Shown: positions 43,266 through 55,074 of the stretch, piece by piece
Layout: every line of letters starts with the position of its first letter
Numbering within the stretch: the stretch's first letter is position 1
Assembly (NCBI RefSeq): GCF_947490095.1
Contig: NZ_CANLFS010000018.1
Location: forward strand, 1-64,000
DNA: 64,000 nt
Origin: an uncultured Halomonas sp.
GTDB lineage: Bacteria; Pseudomonadota; Gammaproteobacteria; Pseudomonadales; Halomonadaceae
Reading direction: 5' to 3'
Position numbers and translations under genes: made by a program
The notes under the pieces: generated by a model
Databases searched by the model: none
What the model was told of the DNA's origin: nothing
Seen by the model: the letters and a program-made list of their open reading frames with translations, nothing else

Positions 43266-44417
43266 TCAGGCCCGGCGCGCTCGCATCATCTCGACGAAAC
43301 GTTCGAACAGCGGCGCCACGTCGCACGGCCCCGGGCTCGCCTCGGGGTGGCCCTGGAAACTGAAGGCGGGACAATCGGTGCGCTCGCCCCCCTGCAGGGT
43401 GCCGTCGAACAGCGAGCGATGGGTGGTCCGCAGGGTCTCGGGCAGGCTGGCCTCGTCGGCGGCGAAGCCATGGTTCTGGCTGGTGATCATCACCCGGCCC
43501 GACTCGAGGTCCTGGACCGGGTGGTTGGCGCCATGGTGGCCATGGTTCATCTTCATGGTCCTGGCCCCGCTGGCCAGCGCCAGCAGCTGATGGCCCAGGC
43601 AGATGCCGAAGATCGGCACCCCGGTCCCGAGCAGCTCGCGGATGGCCGTGATGGCATAGTCACAGGGCTCCGGGTCACCGGGGCCATTGGAGAGGAAGAT
43701 GCCATCCGGATTCATCGCCAGCACCTCGGCGGCCGGGGTCTGGGCCGGCACCACGGTCAGCCGGCAGCCCAGGGAGGCCAGCTTGCGCAGGATGTTGTAC
43801 TTCACCCCGAAGTCGTAGGCCACCACATGGAAGGGATGCTGCTCGCCCTGGAGGGCGTCGCTGTAGCCCTGACCCAGGGTCCACTCGCCTTCGCTCCACT
43901 CATAGGGCGCCTGACAGGAGACCACCTTGGCCAGGTCCATGCCCGCAAGACCCGGGAAGTCACGGGCGGCGGCCAGGGCGCGCTCGACGGCATCATCGCC
44001 TTCGGCCTCGGCGCCGGCCAGGATCGCGCCGTTCTGGGCGCCCTTGTCGCGCAGCAGGCGGGTCAGGCGGCGCGTATCGATCTCGGCGATGCCCAGCACG
44101 TTCTGGCTCTTGAGGTAATCGGAGAGGGTCTGCTCGCAGCGGAAGTTGCTGGCCAGCAGCGGCAGGTCGCGGATCACCAGGCCGGTGGCGGCAATGCCGC
44201 TGGATTCCACGTCCTCGGCGTTGACGCCGGTATTGCCGATATGGGGATAGGTCAGGGTAACGATTTGGCGGGCATAAGAGGGATCGGTAAGAATCTCCTG
44301 ATAGCCGGTCATGGCCGTATTGAACACCACCTCACCGCTGGTCTGTCCATCAGCGCCAATCGCTGTGCCGTGAAACACACTGCCGTCTTCCAGGGCCAGT
44401 ATCGCGGGTCTGTTCAA
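43266..44417 (-). CDS. carA: Carbamoyl-phosphate synthase small subunit
   Basis: CarA is the glutaminase subunit that releases ammonia for CarB. The 383-residue protein has the CPSase small-chain N-domain ([14 protein letters not shown]) and a class I glutamine amidotransferase domain with the nucleophile Cys in [10 protein letters not shown] (about 270) and His/Glu in GHPEASPGP. It starts with TTG (44417) after AGGAGGGC; a TTG start is also known for E. coli carA. A 15-bp hairpin with a T-run lies 58 bp upstream and may attenuate transcription. Confidence 0.96.
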   Translation of the reverse strand: MNRPAILALEDGSVFHGTAIGADGQTSGEVVFNTAMTGYQEILTDPSYARQIVTLTYPHIGNTGVNAEDVESSGIAATGLVIRDLPLLASNFRCEQTLSDYLKSQNVLGIAEIDTRRLTRLLRDKGAQNGAILAGAEAEGDDAVERALAAARDFPGLAGMDLAKVVSCQAPYEWSEGEWTLGQGYSDALQGEQHPFHVVAYDFGVKYNILRKLASLGCRLTVVPAQTPAAEVLAMNPDGIFLSNGPGDPEPCDYAITAIRELLGTGVPIFGICLGHQLLALASGARTMKMNHGHHGANHPVQDLESGRVMITSQNHGFAADEASLPETLRTTHRSLFDGTLQGGERTDCPAFSFQGHPEASPGPCDVAPLFERFVEMMRARRA

Positions 44418-44475
44418 GGTAATGCCCTCCTGCTCGTCAAGGATTTCCTAGCGCCGCCGTACGCCAGTCGCAAAA

Positions 44476-44516
44476 AAGCGGGATGAAACCTGATACGAAC
44501 CGGTTTCATCCCGCTT
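44476..44516 (-). terminator. Terminator or attenuator hairpin before carA
   Basis: AAGCGGGATGAAACC (44476-44490) pairs perfectly with 44502-44516 around an 11-nt loop. Leftward transcription then meets TTTTTTGCG, so this is a textbook intrinsic terminator between dapB and carA, and could serve as an attenuator in the carA leader. Confidence 0.75.
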
Positions 44517-44680
44517 GTTGTCATTCGCTCGGAACTGATCGACTCAGAACCCTGGGGGCCGAAACAACAAGCGCTATGGAAGGGGCTTTCGCCCATGCGC
44601 CCGGCCAAAATTTCGGGGATATTACAGGAAATCCCGCCCGACGGCTACCCTTTGGCCGACTCGCCCCGCTCCTCTCCTAT

Positions 44681-44848
44681 GGGGTCAGACCCCCGAAAAT
44701 GGGGTCAGACCCCGCGGAAATGGGGTCAGACCCCCGCCGAGGTAACGGCACAGTGCTGGAGCACCTTGCGAGCAGGGCCTTCATCGCTGGGGTCTGACCC
44801 CGAGGGGCCAGCAGGGCCTTCATCGCTGGGGTCTGACCCCGAGGGGCC
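44681..44848. repeat. Five GGGGTC(A/T)GACCCC palindromes with 39-bp duplication
   Basis: Three copies in one orientation (44681, 44701, 44722) face two in the other (44789, 44828). The last two are each inside a perfectly duplicated 39-bp unit (44771-44809 and 44810-44848) that abuts the dapB stop. The same palindrome occurs in the pnp leader. This looks like a REP/BIME-type cluster. Confidence 0.8.
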
Positions 44849-44850
44849 CC

Positions 44851-45705
<855 letters not shown>

Positions 45706-45717
45706 TCAGAGCCGACG

Positions 45718-46632
45718 CTACCCAGCCGGTGGCGCCGGCCGCTCTCGCCACATCAGCAACGCCATGGCGACCAGCACCGCCAGGCTGCCGGGCAGCCATA
45801 TCCAGCCGATATGCTGCGGCGACCGCGCGAACAGCAACAGCATGGAGACGAAGGGCACCAGATAGCCGTAGGCGGTGACCACGCCAGGCGTCAGCACCGC
45901 GGTGGCCCGCTGCATCAGCCAGAAGGTCAGGGCGCTGGAGCCCAGCCCCAGATAGGCCAGAAGCATCAGGTCCAGGCCGTTCATGGTCGCCAGGCGCGCC
46001 ACCGGCTCGACGGCGAGCCCCAGCGCCCCGACCAGCACGCCACCCAGGCCGAGACTCCAGAAGGTACGCACCGAGGCCGATTCCGGCAGGCGCCCGGTGG
46101 CCAGCCCCCAGCGGCTGAGCACCGGATAGAGCGCCGTGGAGACACAGCCCCCGAAGAACACCGCCTCGCCGAGGCCAAGGCGCAGCCCCCCGCCCTGCTG
46201 CCACGCCTCGGCGGCGGCCAATCCCAGCGCCCCCGCGGCTCCCAGGGCAAGGATCGCCGGCAGACGCCAGCCCGGGCGCTCTACCCGCAGCCCTAACCCC
46301 AGCAGGAAGGCCAGCAACGGCACCGTGACGTGCAGGGTCGCCATGGAGAGCGCCGTGGCGTGATGGGCGGCCCAGAACATGGCCGAGAAGAAGCCCGCCA
46401 GGCATAGCCCCATCAGCGCATACAGCGCCAGGCTACGCCCTTGGGGCACGAAGTCCGCCGACCGCCTGGCCAACATGAAGAGCCCGACACAGGCGATGGC
46501 GAACCGCAGGGCAGTGAGCGAGAGCGGGGGAAGCTCGCTCATCAACCCGACGAGGGGAAAGGAGAACCCGACCAGCGCCGCCCACAACAGCATGCCGATA
46601 TGGGCGCCACGGTTGGTAACGACTCGCCTCAC
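45718..46632 (-). CDS. EamA/DMT family transporter
   Basis: This 304-residue inner-membrane protein has about ten hydrophobic helices arranged as two EamA halves and so belongs to the drug/metabolite transporter superfamily, which exports amino acids, nucleotides or other small metabolites. The substrate cannot be told from sequence. It begins with GTG overlapping the DUF2218 stop by 4 nt (GTGA), so the two genes are coupled. Confidence 0.88.
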   Translation of the reverse strand: MRRVVTNRGAHIGMLLWAALVGFSFPLVGLMSELPPLSLTALRFAIACVGLFMLARRSADFVPQGRSLALYALMGLCLAGFFSAMFWAAHHATALSMATLHVTVPLLAFLLGLGLRVERPGWRLPAILALGAAGALGLAAAEAWQQGGGLRLGLGEAVFFGGCVSTALYPVLSRWGLATGRLPESASVRTFWSLGLGGVLVGALGLAVEPVARLATMNGLDLMLLAYLGLGSSALTFWLMQRATAVLTPGVVTAYGYLVPFVSMLLLFARSPQHIGWIWLPGSLAVLVAMALLMWRERPAPPAG

Positions 46633-46907
46633 GCCTCCCAGACGATATCCAGCTCGACGCCTCTGAGTTCATCCAGGGCATTATCCACCTGACCCTCGAG
46701 CTGATGGTGGCTCTGGTCATCCAAGGCCTCTACGACCACCAATAGCTTGTCCGGCTGCGCCTGGAGGTAACAGCTGCCCTCCTCGAAGGTCACCTGCACC
46801 GGATCGCTGGAACGATCCACCTCCTTGGCATCGGCCCAGCGCTTGCAAAGCTGATCGATCAAGGCCGCCGCATCCTCGGCATGCAACTCGGCGCGTGAAA
46901 TAGGCAT
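46629..46907 (-). CDS. DUF2218 family small protein
   Basis: The 92-residue soluble protein resembles DUF2218: an N-terminal helix with LIDQLCKRWADAK, a central beta region (VQVTFEEGSCYLQAQPDKL) and a C-terminal helix. Members often lie near iron-siderophore or metal genes and have no proven role. It is translationally coupled to an EamA transporter and divergent from a CorA-like gene. Confidence 0.7.
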   Translation of the reverse strand: MPISRAELHAEDAAALIDQLCKRWADAKEVDRSSDPVQVTFEEGSCYLQAQPDKLLVVVEALDDQSHHQLEGQVDNALDELRGVELDIVWEA

Positions 46908-47072
46908 GTCGCTAATCTCCTGCAGAATTGTCGAGCCCCCAGACTATGACGAGACCCCGCGGAACACCACCCCTGCCCGCCCCCTGGCCGATGCCGACGG
47001 GGGCGACAACATGCGACTTCCTGGCACACTGGGGCTACCCAGCACGTCAACAAGAACCGGGAGAGTTAGCCA

Positions 47073-48038
47073 ATGCTCATTAACTGCGTGGTCTACGACA
47101 AGGGCCACCGCCTGCAGGATATCCGGCCCGACCAGGTTGGCGACTACCTGACGCAGCCCGACCGCTTCGTCTGGGTGGCCCTGCACGACCCCAGCCCCCA
47201 GGAAATGGCTCACTACCAGGCGGCGTTCGACCTGCATGAGCTGGCCGTGGAAGACGCCCTCAAGGGCGACCAGCGCCCCAAGCTCGAGGAATACGACTCG
47301 GCGTTGTTTATGATCATGCACATGGTCGCCATGGTCGACGGCGAGCTGCAATCCGGCCAGGTGGCGGTGTTCGCCGGCCCCGGCTATGTGCTCTCGGTGC
47401 GCCTGCATCCGGGCCAGGGCTTCACCGAGGTACGCAAACGCTGCGAGAGCGAGCCCAAGCTGCTCAGCCAGGGCCCGGCCTTCGTTCTCTACGCGCTGCT
47501 GGACGCGGTGGTCGACCACTACTTCCCGGTGGTCCAAGCGCTGGAGGCGGAGCTGGAGAGCATCGAGGACCGAATCTTCGTTCAAGGCTCGGCACGCACC
47601 AGCCTGGAGCGGCTCTACCAGCTCAAGCGCCAGACCATGCAGCTGAAACACGCCGCCACGCCCCTGGGCGAGGCGGTCAGCCATCTGTTCGGCGGCCGGG
47701 TGCCGGCCCTCTGCCACGAGACCCGGGAGTACTTCCGCGACGTCTACGACCACCTGCACCGCATCGAGTCGGCGGTGGACACCATCCGCGAGATGATCAT
47801 CACCGCCATCCAGGTGAACCTCTCGATGGTGGCCATCGACGAAGGCGAGGTAAACAAGCGGCTCGCCGCCTGGGCGGCGATCTTCGGGGTGGCCACCATC
47901 TTCGCCGGCATCTGGGGGATGAACTTCACCCATATGCCCGAGCTCGACTGGCGGCTCGGCTACCCCCTGGCCCTGCTGACCATGGGCGGCACCTGCGGCG
48001 GCCTCTATCGACGCTTCCGCCGCGCCGGGTGGCTGTAG
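47073..48038 (+). CDS. CorA-family divalent metal transporter
   Basis: The 321-residue protein has a cytoplasmic N-terminal domain, a long helix, and two C-terminal membrane helices with the family signature GMN (WGMNFTHMPEL, about 288-298). It should form a pentameric channel for Mg2+ or, in the ZntB/CorA-like subgroups, other divalent ions. The HELAVEDAL segment near residue 60 is typical. Substrate preference is not settled by sequence. It stands alone. Confidence 0.92.
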   Translation: MLINCVVYDKGHRLQDIRPDQVGDYLTQPDRFVWVALHDPSPQEMAHYQAAFDLHELAVEDALKGDQRPKLEEYDSALFMIMHMVAMVDGELQSGQVAVFAGPGYVLSVRLHPGQGFTEVRKRCESEPKLLSQGPAFVLYALLDAVVDHYFPVVQALEAELESIEDRIFVQGSARTSLERLYQLKRQTMQLKHAATPLGEAVSHLFGGRVPALCHETREYFRDVYDHLHRIESAVDTIREMIITAIQVNLSMVAIDEGEVNKRLAAWAAIFGVATIFAGIWGMNFTHMPELDWRLGYPLALLTMGGTCGGLYRRFRRAGWL

Positions 48039-48115
48039 CGCTGTCTGTGTAGATATTCTAATGTCATACCCTGAACCCGTGATGAAACGATGGACCAGAC
48101 CCCATGGAGGGGCAC

Positions 48116-49045
48116 ATGGATGAACGCCTGACCTGTCTCAACCGACTCCGCACGGGCAGCCCCTACAACAAGCCCTGCCTGCTGCTGGCGGTGATCTGCG
48201 AGATACAAAGCGGCCACATCACCAGCCAGCGGATACCACTCGATCCTCGGCTTCTGGCTCGTTATCACGATCTCTACGAGCTGGTCAGCGGCGTGCGTCA
48301 CAAGGCCAACCCCTGGCTGCCGCTGTGGCATCTCCGCAACGATCGCGGGCCCTCGGGCCCACTCTGGTCGCCCGATTACGCCGATAGCCTGGCCCCTGGC
48401 GCCGACCAGCTTGGCCAGCCAAGGTCGATGAATCAGCTGCTCGCGCGCTTCGACTCCGCGCGGCTCGACGGCGAGCTCTTCGCCGCCCTGCAGCAGGACG
48501 ATATCGCCCGCGAGGCCTGCTCCCTGCTGGCCCATCGCTACCTTGGCGATAACCAGACGATCCTCGAGCGCTTGATGGCCTACCTCGACACCGAACTGGC
48601 CAGCGGCGACTACCAGCAGCACCCGGAACGGCTCGCCGACGGGATCGAGGAGGCCACTCCTCCCCCCGCGCGCTCCGCCGCCTTTCGCTCGCTGGTACTG
48701 GAAGCCTACGACTATCGCTGCGCGGCCAGCCGGCTGCGCTATATCACCCCCGACTATCGCTACCTGGTCGAGGCGGCCCACCTGATTCCCTTCAGCGTTA
48801 CCCGGGACGACCGGCCGAGCAACGGCCTGGCGCTGACCCCCGACCTGCACTGGGCCATGGACAACCACCTGATCGCGCCGGGGCCGGATCACCACTGGCA
48901 TGTCAGCCCCGCGGTGGACCATCTGGTGCCGGACAACGCCTGGCTGTGTCGACTGGATCGCCAGCCGCTGGTGATGCCCAGGGACAGGCGCTGGGAACCC
49001 GCTCCCGAGGCGCTGGCCTGGCGCCTGGATCACCTGCGGCGCTGA
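48116..49045 (+). CDS. HNH endonuclease, restriction-like
   Basis: The 309-residue protein ends in an HNH_2-type nuclease domain: LVEAAHLIPFS (about 224-234), then RPSNGLALTPDLHWAMDNHLI, which supply the His, Asn and His ligands. The N-terminal 190 residues are helical and unassigned, as in predicted single-gene restriction nucleases (COG3440 type). The start at 48116 follows GGAGGGG; an ATG 12 nt upstream overlaps that ribosome site. No methyltransferase or DNA-modification gene lies nearby, so its target and control are open. A hairpin separates it from dnaJ. Confidence 0.78.
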   Translation: MDERLTCLNRLRTGSPYNKPCLLLAVICEIQSGHITSQRIPLDPRLLARYHDLYELVSGVRHKANPWLPLWHLRNDRGPSGPLWSPDYADSLAPGADQLGQPRSMNQLLARFDSARLDGELFAALQQDDIAREACSLLAHRYLGDNQTILERLMAYLDTELASGDYQQHPERLADGIEEATPPPARSAAFRSLVLEAYDYRCAASRLRYITPDYRYLVEAAHLIPFSVTRDDRPSNGLALTPDLHWAMDNHLIAPGPDHHWHVSPAVDHLVPDNAWLCRLDRQPLVMPRDRRWEPAPEALAWRLDHLRR

Positions 49046-49062
49046 GGCGCGCCCAGATGCAG

Positions 49063-49096
49063 CAGGGCCCCGTCACCTCTCGGTGACGGGGCCCTG
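49063..49096. terminator. Bidirectional terminator between HNH gene and dnaJ
   Basis: A perfect 15-bp stem (CAGGGCCCCGTCACC with its complement) and a TCTC loop lie in the 78-bp gap between the two convergent genes. No T-run follows, but the stem is very strong. Confidence 0.7.
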
Positions 49097-49123
49097 ACAA
49101 GCGCTTGCGAGGCAATACGGCCG

Positions 49124-50269
49124 TTACGGCTTCATGTCCTCGAAGAACTTCTTCACGCCGTCGAAGAAACCGCTCTTCTTGGGCGAGTGGTGGGCGCTGC
49201 TGGAGCCGCCCAGGCTGTCCTGGAACTGGCGCAGAAGCTCCTTCTGCTCTTCATTGAGCTTCACCGGCGTCTCGATCACCACCTTGCAGATCAGGTCGCC
49301 CGGGGCACCGCCGCGCACCGGCTTGACGCCCTTGCCGCGCAGGCGGAAGAGCTTGCCGGTCTGGGTCTCGGCCGGGATCTTCAGCTTGATCCGACCATCC
49401 AGGGTGGGCACTTCGAGCTCGCCGCCCAGCGCCGCGTCGACGAAGTTGATCGGCACTTCGCACTGCAGGTTACGGCCGTCACGCTGGAAGATCGGGTGCG
49501 GCTTGAGGTGCGCCTGAACGTAGAGATCCCCGGGCGGGCCACCGTTGATGCCGCTCTCGCCTTCGCCGTTGAGACGAATGCGGTCGCCGGTATCCACCCC
49601 CGCGGGAATCTTCACCGACAAGGTACGGGTCTCGCGCACGCGCCCCTCGCCATTACACTTATGGCACGGCACCTTGATGTGCTGGCCGGAGCCATGACAG
49701 GTCGGGCAGGTCTGCTGCACGGCGAAGAAGCCTTGCTGCATGCGCACCTGGCCGTGACCGGAACAGGTCGGGCAAGTCTCCTTGCTGGAGCCCGGCTCGG
49801 CACCCTCGCCGTCGCAGCGCTCGCACTCCACATGGCGCGGCACGCGGATATCCACGCTGGTGCCGGCAACCGCATCCTCGAGGTCGAGCTCGAGGTTATA
49901 GCGCAGGTCGCTGCCGCGGGCCGGGGCGTTGGGATGACGCCGGCCACCGCCGCCGCCGAAGATATCCCCGAACACATCGCCGAAGATATCGCTGAAGCCA
50001 CCGGCTCCCGCACCGGCGCCACCGAAGCCGCCGCCACCCTGGCCGTCTACGCCGGCATGGCCGAACTGGTCATAGGCGCTACGCTTCTCGCTGTCGCTGA
50101 GTACCTCGTAGGCCTCGGAGACCTCGCGGAATTTTTCCGCTGCGGTATCGTCATCCGGGTTACGGTCAGGATGATTCTTCTGGGCGAGCCGGCGGTAGGC
50201 CTTCTTGATCTCTTTGGTATCGGCACCGCGCTCTACGCCCAGTACCTCGTAATAGTCGCGCTTGGACAT
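49124..50269 (-). CDS. dnaJ: Chaperone protein DnaJ
   Basis: DnaJ delivers substrates to DnaK and stimulates its ATPase. The 381-residue type I Hsp40 has the J domain with HPD (KNHPDRN, about 32-38), a Gly/Phe-rich linker ([14 protein letters not shown]), four CxxCxGxG zinc repeats (about 147-210) and the C-terminal substrate domains. It lies 91 bp after dnaK with a hairpin in the gap. Confidence 0.97.
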   Translation of the reverse strand: MSKRDYYEVLGVERGADTKEIKKAYRRLAQKNHPDRNPDDDTAAEKFREVSEAYEVLSDSEKRSAYDQFGHAGVDGQGGGGFGGAGAGAGGFSDIFGDVFGDIFGGGGGRRHPNAPARGSDLRYNLELDLEDAVAGTSVDIRVPRHVECERCDGEGAEPGSSKETCPTCSGHGQVRMQQGFFAVQQTCPTCHGSGQHIKVPCHKCNGEGRVRETRTLSVKIPAGVDTGDRIRLNGEGESGINGGPPGDLYVQAHLKPHPIFQRDGRNLQCEVPINFVDAALGGELEVPTLDGRIKLKIPAETQTGKLFRLRGKGVKPVRGGAPGDLICKVVIETPVKLNEEQKELLRQFQDSLGGSSSAHHSPKKSGFFDGVKKFFEDMKP

Positions 50270-50303
50270 GAGTCTGTCCGCCTCCGTCGCGGTCCCTCGG
50301 AAA

Positions 50304-50336
50304 CACCAGCGCGGGAGTCAGGCTCCCGCGCTGGTG
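50304..50336 (-). terminator. Hairpin between dnaK and dnaJ
   Basis: A perfect 14-bp stem (CACCAGCGCGGGAG and its complement, 5-nt loop) lies 24 bp after the dnaK stop and is followed leftward by TGTTTCC. It may be a leaky terminator that sets the dnaJ level below dnaK. Confidence 0.55.
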
Positions 50337-50360
50337 TCATCCGTGGTTAAGATGCGTGAT

Positions 50361-52292
<1,932 letters not shown>

Positions 52293-52364
52293 AGGAAGTC
52301 CTCGAAAGTCGTGTGATGTATTCAGTAGTCGTATTCAGCGGCCTGCGCCGCGGAGTTGCTTTCT

Positions 52365-52392
52365 ATCTGGGGGCCGCAGACAACATTTCAAG
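52365..52392 (-). promoter_or_regulatory. Sigma32 heat-shock promoter of dnaK
   Basis: On the minus strand CTTGAAA (52386-52392) and CCCCAGAT (52365-52372) are separated by 13 bp, matching the sigma32 consensus CTTGAAA-N13/14-CCCCATNT at all but one defined position. It lies in the 125-bp grpE-dnaK gap. Confidence 0.8.
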
Positions 52393-52417
52393 TGCCGCGG
52401 CCCGGATTTGTTGCCGT

Positions 52418-53050
52418 TCAGCCGGCGGCCTGGCTGACCACCACCATGGCCGGACGCACCAGGCGACCGTTGAGCAGGTAGCCCTTCTGGATCACCTCCA
52501 TCACGCTGTTGGGGTCGAGCTCAGGGTTGGGCACCATGGCCATGGCCTCGTGGTACTGCGGGTCGAAGGGCTCACCGGCGGGGTCGACCACTTCGACGCC
52601 AAACTTGCCGAGCACGTCGAGCTGCAGCTTGAGGGTCATGGAGACCCCCTCGCGATGGGTATCACTGGCCCCATCGGCCATGGCCTCCAGCGCCTTCTCG
52701 AGGCTGTCGACCACCGGCAGCAGCTCCTTGACAAACTTCTCCAGCGCGAACTTGCGCGCCTTCTCGGCGTCCTGTTCGGCGCGGCGGCGCACGTTCTGGG
52801 CCTCGGCGGCGGTGCGCAGCGCCTGGTCCTTGGCCTCGGTCAGGCTCTGCTCGAGCTCCTCGACCCGGGCGGCCAGCATCTCGGCCTCGGGGTTGTCACT
52901 ATCTTCGAAGGCGACCGTCTCGCCCTGCTCGAAGGTCTCCGCGACATCCTCCAGTTGGCCCTCGATGGGCTCCGGCTCGGCCTGGGATTCTGCCTCTTCC
53001 TCGTGGCGCTTGAGTTCCTCGTCCAGCGGGGTCTGGGGGTCTTTGGCCAT
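52418..53050 (-). CDS. grpE: Nucleotide exchange factor GrpE
   Basis: GrpE releases ADP from DnaK and acts as a thermosensor. The 210-residue protein has an acidic N-terminal region, the long dimer helix (about 65-125), a four-helix bundle and the C-terminal beta wing ending with the conserved [17 protein letters not shown]. The ATG at 53050 follows AGGAGAG; a longer frame would run through the heat-shock promoter. It heads the grpE-dnaK-dnaJ run. Confidence 0.96.
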   Translation of the reverse strand: MAKDPQTPLDEELKRHEEEAESQAEPEPIEGQLEDVAETFEQGETVAFEDSDNPEAEMLAARVEELEQSLTEAKDQALRTAAEAQNVRRRAEQDAEKARKFALEKFVKELLPVVDSLEKALEAMADGASDTHREGVSMTLKLQLDVLGKFGVEVVDPAGEPFDPQYHEAMAMVPNPELDPNSVMEVIQKGYLLNGRLVRPAMVVVSQAAG

Positions 53051-53143
53051 GGGTCTCTCCTGAAGCGCTTGTCTTGGATGCAAAACGGCGACCAAGGGAC
53101 GCCAATGCAGCATGCATGTGAACGTGAAACGGATATGCCCGCT

Positions 53144-53171
53144 ATATGGGGACGCCTCGACGGAACTCAAG
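53144..53171 (-). promoter_or_regulatory. Sigma32 heat-shock promoter of grpE
   Basis: On the minus strand CTTGAGT (53165-53171) and CCCCATAT (53144-53151) are separated by 13 bp. Only the last two bases of the -35 differ from the sigma32 consensus. Transcription would start near 53137, about 90 bp before the grpE start. Confidence 0.8.
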
Positions 53172-53200
53172 GCATCGAATGGCAAGGAGCCGGCCGTGCA

Positions 53201-53236
53201 TTGCCGGAGATCCTGAACTACTGTATAAAAACTCAA
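53201..53236 (+). promoter_or_regulatory. recN promoter with LexA-like box
   Basis: TTGCCG (53201-53206) and TATAAA (53224-53229) are 17 bp apart, a good sigma70 promoter 60 bp before recN. Overlapping the -10 is CTGTATAAAAACTCAA (53221-53236), a LexA-type site (CTG-N10-CAG) with one mismatch in the last defined base. RecN is a classic SOS gene. Confidence 0.65.
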
Positions 53237-53288
53237 CTTGTGGATAGACAATCAGGCACTCGCCAACAGGCCCGCCCGGGGAGACACC

Positions 53289-54962
53289 ATGCTGACGGAA
53301 CTTGCCATTCGCGACTTCGCCATCGTCGACCATCTCGAGCTGGAGCTCGCCGGCGGCATGACCGCCATCACCGGCGAGACCGGTGCCGGCAAATCGATCC
53401 TGCTCGGGGCCCTCGGCCTGTGCCTGGGTGAGCGCGCCGATGCCGCCAGCGTTCGCCACGGCCGCGAACGCGCCGACCTCTCTGCGCGCTTCGATATTAC
53501 CGACCTGCCCCAGGCCCGCGACTGGCTGGCGACCCGGGAGCTCCCCGCCGATGATTGCCTGTTGCGGCGCGTGGTCAGTGCCAATGGCCGTTCCAAGGCA
53601 TGGATCAACGGCCAGCCGGCCACCATCGCCGACCTGCGCGGCCTGGGGGAGCACCTGATCGAGGTGCATGGCCAGCATGCCCACCAGCTGCTGCTGCGTG
53701 AAGAGACCCACCTGCGCCTGCTCGACGATTTCGCCGGCCACCGCGAGGCCGTCGCCGACATGACCGAGACCTTCCGCGCCTGGCAGGCGGCACGGCGGCG
53801 ACTCAAGCGCCTGGCCGAGGACGGCGACGAGCTGAGCGCCCGCCGTCAGCTGGTGTGCTATCAGGTCGAGGAGCTCGACCAGCTAGGGCTTGCCGAAGGC
53901 GAGTTGAAGGCCCTGGAAGAAGAGCAGGAGGAGCTGGCCCACGCCGAGGAGCGCCTGAGCGAGGCCCAGTTCGCCAGCGAATGCTGCGATCACGACGAGG
54001 GGGGCGCCATCACCCGGCTCACCCAGGCGATCGGCCGGCTCGAAGCGCTTCCCGGCTGCGAGCGCGGCCGCCTGGCGGAAGCCCTGAGCATGCTCGGCGA
54101 GGCACGCATCCAGGTCGAAGAGGCGGCCCGGGAGCTAACCCAGCTGGCCGCCGATACCGAACTCGACCCGGAGCGCCTGGCCCATGTGGATGAGCGCCTG
54201 GGCAGCGTTCACCGCCTGGCACGCAAGCACCATGTGATGCCCGAAGAGCTCCTGGCACTGCATCAACGCCTGCATGCCGAGCTGGCGGCGCTCGATGACG
54301 ACGACCAGGACCTGGACGCCCTTGGCGCCGAGGTCGAGGCACTCCGTGAACACTGGAAACGCCTGGCCCGGGAGGTGGGCGAAACCCGCCGCCAGGCCGC
54401 CCAGGCCTTCGGCAAGGCCGTCCAGGAGCAACTCGCCTTCCTGGCCATGGGCAAGGCGAACTTCGAGGTAGAAGTCAGCGAACGCGACACACCCGCCGCC
54501 GAGGGCCTGGATACCGTGCGCTTCCTGATAGCCGCCAATCCCGGCCAGCCGGCGCGGCCGCTGGCCAAGGTCGCCTCGGGCGGCGAGCTGTCGCGCATCA
54601 GCCTGGCGATCCAGGTAGTAGCGGCCCGCCATTCCACGATCCCCAGCCTGGTGTTCGACGAGGTCGACGTGGGAGTCTCCGGGGCCACCGCCGAAATCGT
54701 CGGCCAGCTGCTGCGCCGCCTCGGTGAACAGGGCCAGGTGATGACCGTGACCCACCTGCCCCAGGTGGCGGCCCAGGCACATCGTCACCTGCATATCGAG
54801 AAAGAGGCCGAGGGCGATACCACCCTGACGCGCATGGCGCTGCTGGACGAGGCCGGCCGCGTCGGCGAGCTGGCGCGCATGCTCGGCGGCGTCAACCTCT
54901 CCGACCGTACCCTGGCCCATGCCCGGGAGATGCTCGACGCCAGCCAGCACCCCCACCACTGA
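53289..54962 (+). CDS. recN: DNA repair protein RecN
   Basis: RecN is an SMC-like ATPase that acts in double-strand break repair. The 557 residues have Walker A GETGAGKSILL (about 32-42), two long coiled-coil arms (about 155-360), the ABC signature ASGGELSRISLAI and Walker B LVFDEVDVGVSG. The ATG at 53289 follows GGGGAG and gives MLTELAIRDF. A LexA-like box overlaps its promoter. It diverges from grpE as in many gammaproteobacteria. Confidence 0.95.
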   Translation: MLTELAIRDFAIVDHLELELAGGMTAITGETGAGKSILLGALGLCLGERADAASVRHGRERADLSARFDITDLPQARDWLATRELPADDCLLRRVVSANGRSKAWINGQPATIADLRGLGEHLIEVHGQHAHQLLLREETHLRLLDDFAGHREAVADMTETFRAWQAARRRLKRLAEDGDELSARRQLVCYQVEELDQLGLAEGELKALEEEQEELAHAEERLSEAQFASECCDHDEGGAITRLTQAIGRLEALPGCERGRLAEALSMLGEARIQVEEAARELTQLAADTELDPERLAHVDERLGSVHRLARKHHVMPEELLALHQRLHAELAALDDDDQDLDALGAEVEALREHWKRLAREVGETRRQAAQAFGKAVQEQLAFLAMGKANFEVEVSERDTPAAEGLDTVRFLIAANPGQPARPLAKVASGGELSRISLAIQVVAARHSTIPSLVFDEVDVGVSGATAEIVGQLLRRLGEQGQVMTVTHLPQVAAQAHRHLHIEKEAEGDTTLTRMALLDEAGRVGELARMLGGVNLSDRTLAHAREMLDASQHPHH

Positions 54963-55015
54963 TCGCGACCATCGGTGCCGCTACTCGCGGCCCGCCGATG
55001 CCATGCCCTGAAACG

Positions 55016-55046
55016 CGACGGCCCCGATCGATGATCGGGGCCGTCG
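55016..55046. terminator. Terminator between recN and fur
   Basis: A perfect 14-bp stem (CGACGGCCCCGATC and complement) with a 3-nt loop lies in the gap between the convergent genes. It lacks a clear T-run in either direction. Confidence 0.65.
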
Positions 55047-55074
55047 GCTTGCTGATGCTGAGTGGCGCTGCCGG

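Noticed and set aside
50270..50360. A third sigma32 promoter before dnaJ
   Set aside because: No CTTGAAA or CCCCAT pair is visible in this gap; it holds only a hairpin.
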